Assembly (NCBI GenBank): GCA_038521345.1 | Contig: JBCBKU010000043.1 | Location: forward strand, 1 to 6,031 | Source of the DNA: JBCBKU01 sp038521345 | GTDB lineage: Bacteria; Pseudomonadota; Alphaproteobacteria; Rhodobacterales; Rhodobacteraceae | Direction: 5' to 3' | DNA length: 6,031 bases | In this document: positions 1 through 4,496 of the stretch, piece after piece | Layout: each line of letters begins with the position of its first letter | Position numbering within the stretch: position 1 is the first letter of the stretch | Program-made: the position numbers and the translations under genes | Notes under the pieces: generated by a model | Told to the model about the DNA's origin: nothing | Databases searched by the model: none | What the model saw: the letters and a program-made list of their open reading frames with translations, nothing else

Positions 1-1
1 C

Positions 2-532
2 GTTACACTGGGTTTCATCGGAACACTAATTGTTCTGCGCCCCGGTCTTGGCGCGGTACATCCCGCAGCGTTTCTCGTGGTGCTTGCTGCCTTGCTTTTT
101 GCGTTGCGCCAGATTGTAAGCCGGGTTCTTGGAGCTACAGACCGGACCGGAACCACCGTTGTCTACACCGCCCTCGCCGGGTCGGCGATCTTGTCATTAC
201 CTCTCCCGTTCATCTGGGTCTGGCCGTCCGAGCCGATGCAGTGGGCTCTCCTTGCCAGCATCGCCGTCCTTGCCGCAGTCGCCGAGATCTGTGTGATCAA
301 GGCATTGGAACTCGCGCTCGCTGTCGTTGTAGCACCCGTTCAATACACGTTGATTGTGTGGGGCACGCTCTATGGTGTCCTCGTATTCGGTGACTTCCCG
401 GACGGCTGGACGTGGATCGGAACGGCTATCATTGTGGCGACCGGGCTTTATACCTTGCACCGGGAGCGCATGGCAGGACGTCGATCGCGAGCGGTCACTT
501 CTGCAGTGCTGAAACGAACCCCAAAGGCGTAA
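2..532 (+). CDS. EamA/DMT-family permease, C-terminal part (5' end outside window)
   Basis: The frame is open from the first bases of the window and ends at a TAA at 530-532, giving 176 residues, about 60% of a usual 290-300 residue drug/metabolite transporter. It is an inner-membrane protein. The visible part starts in a helix ending in an LRPG motif (residues 12-15), the typical end of the first EamA repeat. Five hydrophobic segments follow, at about residues 22-43, 51-74, 81-102, 105-129 and 136-152, then a basic tail (HRERMAGRRSR) expected to face the cytoplasm. The stretch around residues 112-131 (PVQYTLIVWGTLYGVLVFGD) matches the conserved penultimate helix of the family. A GTG at 77 lies inside this frame, but the reading frame and family match continue upstream, so it is not the start. 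The substrate cannot be told from sequence; DMT members export or import amino acids, nucleotides, sugars or drugs. The next gene begins 24 nt downstream on the same strand, so the two are probably co-transcribed. Confidence 0.9.
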   Translation, partial: VTLGFIGTLIVLRPGLGAVHPAAFLVVLAALLFALRQIVSRVLGATDRTGTTVVYTALAGSAILSLPLPFIWVWPSEPMQWALLASIAVLAAVAEICVIKALELALAVVVAPVQYTLIVWGTLYGVLVFGDFPDGWTWIGTAIIVATGLYTLHRERMAGRRSRAVTSAVLKRTPKA

Positions 533-556
533 GTATCTAAAAAGAAAAACTTTTCT

Positions 557-1459
557 ATGATTGCCCCAATTTCCTATACCTTTCCCAGTGAAAGCCCGCC
601 CCATTACGCGACAATCCGCGATCGAACTCGTAACAGTGGCTTGACTTCAGTGGCCTTTCTTGAAGCCGACCGTCTCGTCGCGGCGGACTTCAATGAGAAG
701 CGGATTTACCTCGCGGCTCTCCGGCATGATGAACTGGCGCAGCTCGACACAAAAGCCACCGTGATTGCAGACGGTACACCGGTACAGACAGACCTTATGG
801 ATGCGGCTGGCGACCAGGTGGTAGTGTCAAACTTCTATCAGGGAACGGCCAGTCTCTACCGCGTCGAGGGTGATCGGATTCGTTTCGAGGACGAGATTGA
901 TGTGGTGCCGTACCGGGGTCTGCATGGTGTACGATTTCTCCCCTCAGATCCAAGCTTGCTCTGGTTGGCCTTCTGTGGGGCACATAACCGATGCCACTTA
1001 GTCGTCGATCTCAGGACTCGCACTGTACTTCATGAATTCGAGACTGATCAGCAATGCCAAGACATCGCATTTACCCGTGGCTTCGCGATTGTCTTTGCAC
1101 GCACCAACCACATCATGGCGGGTACAAAACGCGTGCGGCGGTTCAGTCGCAAATGGCGTATGTTCGCGACCGCCTATATCTACCGGTTGCCTAACGACCT
1201 GCGCTCGGCTTCACCGGTTCTCGTGGGGCGTTGGAAGGGGCGTGGCCATATCGACGGGGCGAAGGCGGCGGGCGATACGATTTACGCCGCCAACCAATAT
1301 CTCGACCGGATCGATGTATTTGACGTGACCGCTGAAGGTCGGCTCCGTCTGGTGCGAAAGTTAGGAAACATGCAGATGCCGCATGGCCTCGACGTCCATG
1401 ACGGGCGTCTCGCCGTTACAAACTACGGCGACCAGACCCTACGGCTTCTCAGTCTCTAA
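557..1459 (+). CDS. Beta-propeller-like protein of unknown function
   Basis: I do not recognise a named family. The 300 residues contain six similar units, each with a hydrophobic strand, a small/acidic turn and a second strand, at about residues 28-52, 77-103, 121-150, 167-185, 231-257 and 275-300. Several units share an asparagine-aromatic pattern after a strand (SNFYQG at 91, ANQYLD at 245, TNYGDQ at 288) and a histidine-glycine or histidine-x-x-glycine turn (LHGV at 122, HIDG at 231, PHGLDV at 275). This is the look of a beta-propeller of the NHL, SMP-30 or lactonase/YncE type. There is no signal peptide or membrane helix, so it is probably cytoplasmic. A basic stretch (residues 190-201, KRVRRFSRKWR) interrupts the repeats between units four and five. 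The ATG at 557 is the first start in frame after the TAA at 530, and no Shine-Dalgarno sequence precedes it. Its stop overlaps the stop of the convergent aldo/keto reductase gene. The fold is inferred; no catalytic function can be assigned. Confidence 0.8.
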   Translation: MIAPISYTFPSESPPHYATIRDRTRNSGLTSVAFLEADRLVAADFNEKRIYLAALRHDELAQLDTKATVIADGTPVQTDLMDAAGDQVVVSNFYQGTASLYRVEGDRIRFEDEIDVVPYRGLHGVRFLPSDPSLLWLAFCGAHNRCHLVVDLRTRTVLHEFETDQQCQDIAFTRGFAIVFARTNHIMAGTKRVRRFSRKWRMFATAYIYRLPNDLRSASPVLVGRWKGRGHIDGAKAAGDTIYAANQYLDRIDVFDVTAEGRLRLVRKLGNMQMPHGLDVHDGRLAVTNYGDQTLRLLSL

Positions 1460-2403
1460 CGCTGCTCTTCGAGCCGGTCCGTAGCGGGGGGCGGAGTTCG
1501 GGACATAGCCATGAGCAAGTCCATGACCTCTGCGGGCATTTCATAACTTGCTGCGGCGAGCGAAGGGCCAAGCTGCGCGACTGACCGGGCCCCGATGAGG
1601 GGGCAAGTGACATCCGGGTTCGCCATCACCCAAGCCACCGCAAGTGTCATGGGGTCCACGCCCTCCTCGAGCGCAAGGGCCGCAAAGGCCGCTGCTGTCT
1701 CATGGAACCAAGGATCGTCATAACGCTTCTGGTATTCGGTGTTGACGGAAAACCGCCCTGCGCCCCCACCAGCATACTTGTTGGTCAACAATCCTCCGGC
1801 CGCGGGGCCGTAGGACATTACGGCGAGGTCCATTTGCCGGGCCAATGGCAGGATCTCCACTTCAACCTGCCGTTTTATCAGATTGTACATGGGCTGCAGC
1901 ACCTCGAAAGGCGCGAGTCCCTCCTTCGCCGCAATTCCGTTGGCCATCGCGATTTGCCATGCGGCATAGTTTGAGCAACCGAGATAGGCGATCATTCCCG
2001 CCGCTCTCAGATCCTCGAGCGCGCGCAGCGTTTCCTCTAGGGGCGTAGCCGCATCCCAGCGATGGACGAAATAGAGATCGATCCGTTCGACGCCGAGGCG
2101 TCGCAGAGACGCCTCGCAGGACGCCCGTATTCCGCGCCGGGTCGCACCCTTGATTGCGCCCATCCCACACTTGGAAGTGATGAACACCTCATCGCGGTGA
2201 TCTTTGATCAGCCGTCCGAGTATACGTTCGCTTTCGCCGCCCGCGTAGACATCGGCGCAATCGAAAAAGTCGATGCCCGCATCCCGGCAGGCCCCATAGA
2301 TCTCGGCGCTCTCGGTTTCATCCGCACCGTTCCCGAACGTCATAGTTCCAAAGCATAGCTCCGAAACTGGGACCCCTGTCCGTCCCAATCGCACCTTGTC
2401 CAT
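1456..2403 (-). CDS. Aldo/keto reductase
   Basis: This is a cytosolic NAD(P)H-dependent oxidoreductase of the TIM-barrel aldo/keto reductase superfamily, which reduces aldehydes or ketones to alcohols. Numbered from the ATG at 2409, the catalytic tetrad is complete: Asp50 and Tyr55 in GIDFFDCADVYAGGESE, Lys80 in ITSKCG and His116 in IDLYFVHRWD. Later hallmarks are GCSNYAAW (about 144-151), QPMYNLIKR, and the C-terminal cofactor region DVTCPLIGARSVAQL. The length of 315-317 residues is normal. Two in-frame ATGs lie six bases apart, at 2409 and 2403. GGGAGG (2410-2415) abuts the first but sits 6 nt before the second, so I choose 2403, which begins MDKVRLGRTG. The best subgroup guess is the bacterial YajO/Tas-like reductases, but the substrate is not predictable. 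It lies downstream of adhP on the same strand, 207 nt or more away, and converges on the propeller gene. Confidence 0.95.
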   Translation of the reverse strand: MDKVRLGRTGVPVSELCFGTMTFGNGADETESAEIYGACRDAGIDFFDCADVYAGGESERILGRLIKDHRDEVFITSKCGMGAIKGATRRGIRASCEASLRRLGVERIDLYFVHRWDAATPLEETLRALEDLRAAGMIAYLGCSNYAAWQIAMANGIAAKEGLAPFEVLQPMYNLIKRQVEVEILPLARQMDLAVMSYGPAAGGLLTNKYAGGGAGRFSVNTEYQKRYDDPWFHETAAAFAALALEEGVDPMTLAVAWVMANPDVTCPLIGARSVAQLGPSLAAASYEMPAEVMDLLMAMSRTPPPATDRLEEQR

Positions 2404-2409
2404 CCGCAT

Positions 2410-2415
2410 CCTCCC
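2410..2415 (-). promoter_or_regulatory. Shine-Dalgarno that decides the aldo/keto reductase start
   Basis: On the minus strand GGGAGG lies directly against the ATG at 2409 (spacing 0) and 6 nt before the ATG at 2403. Only the second spacing is usable by a ribosome, so the shorter protein start is preferred. Confidence 0.75.
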
Positions 2416-2470
2416 AATCGGTTTTCACAAGAGCTAGCGGAATTCACATGACGAGGGGAGGCCCGTTGTC

Positions 2471-2480
2471 GAAACGTTTC
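2471..2480. promoter_or_regulatory. Perfect palindrome GAAACGTTTC, possible LacI-type operator
   Basis: GAAACGTTTC is identical to its reverse complement and has the central CG typical of operators bound by LacI-family repressors. It sits about 68 nt upstream of the chosen aldo/keto reductase start, in the only stretch where that gene's own promoter could lie. On the minus strand it runs into TCGACA (2472-2467), a 5/6 match to a -35 hexamer, but the -10 region 17-18 nt further on is poor. The palindrome is seen directly; the operator role is inferred. No LacI-family gene is in the window, and a 10-bp palindrome can arise by chance. Confidence 0.3.
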
Positions 2481-2559
2481 CCGAGCCGTCGCCGCGCAGC
2501 CATTGACCTAACCGAAGAAGCCCGGACCCGTTGCCCGGCCTCGGCAACTCCGGCTAGCC

Positions 2560-2596
2560 TGCCACCGTGTCCAATGGACGTCTGAGACACGTGGCA
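2560..2596 (-). terminator. Hairpin after adhP, possible factor-independent terminator without a U-tract
   Basis: The arms at 2560-2571 (TGCCACCGTGTC) and 2586-2596 (GACACGTGGCA) pair over 11 bp with one bulged C, around a 14-nt loop. The structure begins about 20 nt past the adhP stop codon, where a terminator is expected. Neither side carries a T-run on the appropriate strand, so it is not a classical intrinsic terminator. It could protect the 3' end of the adhP transcript, attenuate read-through into the aldo/keto reductase gene, or act as a DNA-binding palindrome. Confidence 0.45.
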
Positions 2597-2616
2597 CAGA
2601 TCCAGGCCTCAAGGTT

Positions 2617-3639
2617 TCAAAGCCGCATGACTATTCGTCCGTCGATGCCGCCTACCTTCATCCGTTCGAAAATGGCGTTGATGTTGTCCAGTTCGTCCCA
2701 GTCAAAATGCGAGGCCACCTTGCCTTCGCCCGCAAAAGCCAGAGCCTCCTGCAAGTCAAGCCGTGTCCCGACAATCGATCCTCGGACGGTGATCCGTTTC
2801 AGCACCACCTCGAAGATGGGCAAAGGAAAGTCCCCCGGCGGCAAACCAACCAGCGACATTGTGCCGTGGCGCCGCAGCATTCCAATTGCCTGCCGGAATG
2901 CATCGGTGGAAACCGCGGTAACAAGTGCACCCTGGACACCGCCCACGAGCCGCTGGGCTTCGTCGGCCACGTCGACCACGGCGGCGTTCAGTGTGATATC
3001 TGCGCCCAGTTCTTTCGCGAGCGCCAGCTTGTCCTCGGCCACGTCGACTGCAAGGACGTGCATGCCCATGGCCTTGGCGTATTGCACCGCCATGTGCCCA
3101 AGGCCGCCAATTCCCGAGATGGCCACATAACCACCGGGCTTGACCTCAGTTTCCTTCAGACCCTTGTAGACGGTAACACCTGCGCAAAGGACTGGGGCCG
3201 CCGCTCCGAATTCAAGTCCGTCGGGCAGCCGTCCGACGTAGTTGGCATCTGCGCGGACATACTCTGCATAGCCCCCGTCAACCGTATAGCCGGTCATCTG
3301 CTGGCTTTCGCAAAGCGTTTCCCACCCCCCGACACAATGCTCGCAATGCCCGCAGGCGGTGTGTAGCCACGGCATCCCGACCCGGTCGCCTTCTTTCAGG
3401 AAGTCCACTCCAGCCCCGAGCTTAACCACTTCACCGACACCCTCATGACCGGGGATGAATGGCGGTTCGGGCTTTACCGGCCAGTCTCCGTTCGCGGCGT
3501 GGAGATCCGTGTGGCAGACACCCGAGGCGCGCACACGCACCAAGATCTGGCCACGACCGATCTCGGGAACAGGCACTTCGCGGATATCCAGCGGATCGCC
3601 GAGCTTCGTGACCACTGCCGCCTTCATCATTTTCGCCAT
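2617..3639 (-). CDS. adhP: Zinc-dependent alcohol dehydrogenase, AdhP type
   Basis: This is a medium-chain cytosolic dehydrogenase that oxidises primary alcohols to aldehydes with NAD+, or runs in reverse. The 340 residues match the length of the propanol-preferring AdhP family. The catalytic zinc ligands are Cys42 (in SGVCHTDLH), His65 with Glu66 (in PGHEGVGEV) and Cys152 (in VLCAGVTVYKG). The structural zinc site is Cys96, Cys99, Cys102 and Cys110. The Rossmann fingerprint GIGGLG (176-181) is followed by Asp199 at the end of the second strand, which favours NAD over NADP. The start at 3639 has AGGAGG at 3645-3650 with 5-nt spacing, and the TGA stop is at 2617-2619. Upstream lies a candidate Fnr box with a matching -10 element; downstream are a hairpin and then an aldo/keto reductase gene. 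All key residues are present, so it should be active. The physiological substrate is inferred from the family only. Confidence 0.96.
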   Translation of the reverse strand: MAKMMKAAVVTKLGDPLDIREVPVPEIGRGQILVRVRASGVCHTDLHAANGDWPVKPEPPFIPGHEGVGEVVKLGAGVDFLKEGDRVGMPWLHTACGHCEHCVGGWETLCESQQMTGYTVDGGYAEYVRADANYVGRLPDGLEFGAAAPVLCAGVTVYKGLKETEVKPGGYVAISGIGGLGHMAVQYAKAMGMHVLAVDVAEDKLALAKELGADITLNAAVVDVADEAQRLVGGVQGALVTAVSTDAFRQAIGMLRRHGTMSLVGLPPGDFPLPIFEVVLKRITVRGSIVGTRLDLQEALAFAGEGKVASHFDWDELDNINAIFERMKVGGIDGRIVMRL

Positions 3640-3644
3640 GGCAT

Positions 3645-3650
3645 CCTCCT
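3645..3650 (-). promoter_or_regulatory. Strong Shine-Dalgarno of adhP
   Basis: AGGAGG on the minus strand lies 5 nt before the ATG at 3639. It supports that start over the two further ATG codons at residues 4 and 5. Confidence 0.85.
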
Positions 3651-3685
3651 ATCGACCACACAAAACCCTCACATCGGGCAATCAA

Positions 3686-3691
3686 CTGATA
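3686..3691 (-). promoter_or_regulatory. Candidate -10 element for adhP
   Basis: On the minus strand this reads TATCAG, a 4/6 match to TATAAT. It implies transcription starting near 3679-3680, about 40 nt before the adhP ATG. That start would put the centre of the Fnr-type box at about -41.5 to -42.5, the classic position for direct activation. A weak match alone would mean little; the spacing is what makes it worth recording. Confidence 0.4.
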
Positions 3692-3714
3692 GGCGTGGCC
3701 GCAGGCGTTCTGCA

Positions 3715-3728
3715 TTGATCTGGGTCAT
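3715..3728 (-). promoter_or_regulatory. Candidate Fnr/FnrL box upstream of adhP
   Basis: The minus strand reads ATGACCCAGATCAA. The Fnr/FnrL consensus is TTGAT-N4-ATCAA, and TTGAC is often tolerated in the left half. The right half ATCAA is perfect; the left half ATGAC keeps the central TGA. The centre lies 83 nt upstream of the adhP start. Fnr-type regulators carry an oxygen-sensitive iron-sulfur cluster and activate genes at low oxygen, which would suit an alcohol dehydrogenase. The related regulators Dnr and NnrR use similar boxes, so the exact regulator is open. Confidence 0.45.
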
Positions 3729-3977
3729 CCGCACTGGTCAGACTACCTTGGCATTTGCCTTCTTCACTTGCGCCGCCTCGCTGCCGGAGGGCGCAATCTC
3801 TACTTCAGCCTTTCATGTCGCTTCTCGGAACGCGCTTCTCCCCCGGGACCATCGAAGGTAAAGGTGCGCAAGAAGTCTCGATATTGGCCACGCCTAGGTT
3901 TCGCCCGCACAGAGACGCGATCTGGCCGCATCGATCGGCTCTGTTAAAGATGACCGCAACTCCACCGGCACTTGCTG

Positions 3978-4424
3978 ATGAGAATCGTTGAGGACACACC
4001 CAACCGGCTCGTTTTGACCAACTCACCTTGGTTCCACGCAACATTGTTTGCACTCGCAGTGGTCGGAGGCATTTGCATTCTGCTGTTCGGGTTGGACAAA
4101 GATCCCATCGCACCGGTCATTGGCGTGATGTTTATTGCAGTTGGCCTCTTCTTTCTGGCGTTGGTTCACCGGCTCCGACTGACACTCGATCGAACACGCA
4201 ACACGGCGGAAATCCTTCAGAGCCGATGGAGGATGGAAGACGTGAAGATCGTACCGCTGTCGGATGTGAAAGAGGTCGCTGTCGACGGAGACGACGAAGC
4301 ACAATCCCTGATGATCGTCTGTCGGGATGGCACCACACATCCCCTGATGCAGTACCATTACACCGGTGGTGACCATGATATCGTGCGCAACCGCCTGAAC
4401 GCCTGGCTCGCCGAAACGCGTTGA
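3978..4424 (+). CDS. Small two-helix membrane protein with soluble C-terminal domain, function unknown
   Basis: I do not recognise a named family. The 148 residues start with a short polar segment (MRIVEDTPNRLVLTNSPW), followed by two hydrophobic helices at about residues 19-39 and 43-63 joined by a short charged turn (DKD, 40-42). The remaining 85 residues are soluble and strand-rich, with alternating charged and hydrophobic residues (LRLTLDRTRNTAEI, VKIVPLSDVKEVAVD, SLMIVCRDG), a final helix (DIVRNRLNAWLAET) and no further membrane segment. This layout resembles bacterial proteins with a membrane hairpin and a PH-like sandwich, but that is only a guess from pattern. The ATG at 3978 is preferred over in-frame TTG (3972) and CTG (3975); none has a Shine-Dalgarno sequence. 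The stop TGA is at 4422-4424, one base before a perfect inverted repeat. lepA follows 72 nt later on the same strand. Confidence 0.8.
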   Translation: MRIVEDTPNRLVLTNSPWFHATLFALAVVGGICILLFGLDKDPIAPVIGVMFIAVGLFFLALVHRLRLTLDRTRNTAEILQSRWRMEDVKIVPLSDVKEVAVDGDDEAQSLMIVCRDGTTHPLMQYHYTGGDHDIVRNRLNAWLAETR

Positions 4425-4425
4425 G

Positions 4426-4444
4426 TCACCTCAGGCTGAGGTGA
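4426..4444. repeat. Perfect 19-nt inverted repeat between the membrane protein gene and lepA
   Basis: TCACCTCAG, one G, then CTGAGGTGA: nine bases on each side of a single central base, matching perfectly. As RNA it would give an 8-bp stem with a GGC triloop. It begins 1 nt after the stop codon of the membrane protein gene, a position that suits a terminator, but no T-run follows on either strand. As DNA, the 9-1-9 symmetry would suit a dimeric repressor bound about 52 nt upstream of lepA. Both readings are inference. Confidence 0.6.
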
Positions 4445-4460
4445 TCGCCACTCCGACCTC

Positions 4461-4491
4461 TCGACAACCCCCCGAAACCCCTCCATATCCT
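4461..4491 (+). promoter_or_regulatory. Candidate lepA promoter, possibly giving a leaderless transcript
   Basis: TCGACA at 4461-4466 matches the -35 hexamer TTGACA at 5/6 positions. TATCCT at 4486-4491 matches TATAAT at 4/6. The spacer is 19 nt, longer than the ideal 17. The -10 ends only 5 nt before the lepA ATG, so transcription would begin on or beside the start codon. The stretch is C-rich and has no Shine-Dalgarno sequence, consistent with a leaderless message but not proof of one. Confidence 0.3.
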
Positions 4492-4496
4492 CGGCC

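Larger units (their letters stand above)
3640..3977. other. 338-nt divergent intergenic region between adhP and a small membrane protein gene
   Basis: No convincing gene lies here. Frames crossing it on either strand are continuations of shadows of the neighbouring genes, lack ribosome binding sites and show no recognisable domain. The adhP-proximal part holds the adhP Shine-Dalgarno, a candidate -10 element and a candidate Fnr box. The stretch 3770-3794 can form only a weak, interrupted GC-rich hairpin. In the half nearer 3978 I see no clear -35/-10 pair and no Shine-Dalgarno for the plus-strand gene. The purpose of about 3730-3970 is unexplained. Confidence 0.6.

Noticed and set aside
543..556. 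AGAAAA-AC-TTTTCT inverted repeat just before the ATG at 557
   Set aside because: AT-only pairs in the stem apart from one G-C, and a loop of two to four bases; too weak to be a terminator or a translation control element.
197..604. Minus-strand open frame across the permease end and the 533-556 gap
   Set aside because: Antisense to the permease, which has clear membrane helices; its residue composition is not that of a folded protein.
2552..2559. GGCTAGCC palindrome
   Set aside because: Eight-base palindromes are common by chance, and this one lies beside a better hairpin without adding to it.
3770..3794. GCGCC...GGCGC inverted repeat in the adhP upstream gap
   Set aside because: Only a 5-bp stem plus a bulge and a 3-bp extension; expected by chance in GC-rich DNA, and not near any gene end.
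3445..3861. Plus-strand open frames covering the adhP 5' end and the gap
   Set aside because: They run antisense to the well-supported adhP N-terminus, carry no motif and lack a Shine-Dalgarno sequence.
3805..4113. Minus-strand open frame reaching from the intergenic gap into the gene at 3978
   Set aside because: It overlaps the membrane protein gene, has no clear ribosome binding site and no domain. The part over 3805-3960 looks vaguely protein-like, but I could not tie it to any family, so it is not called as a gene or relic.
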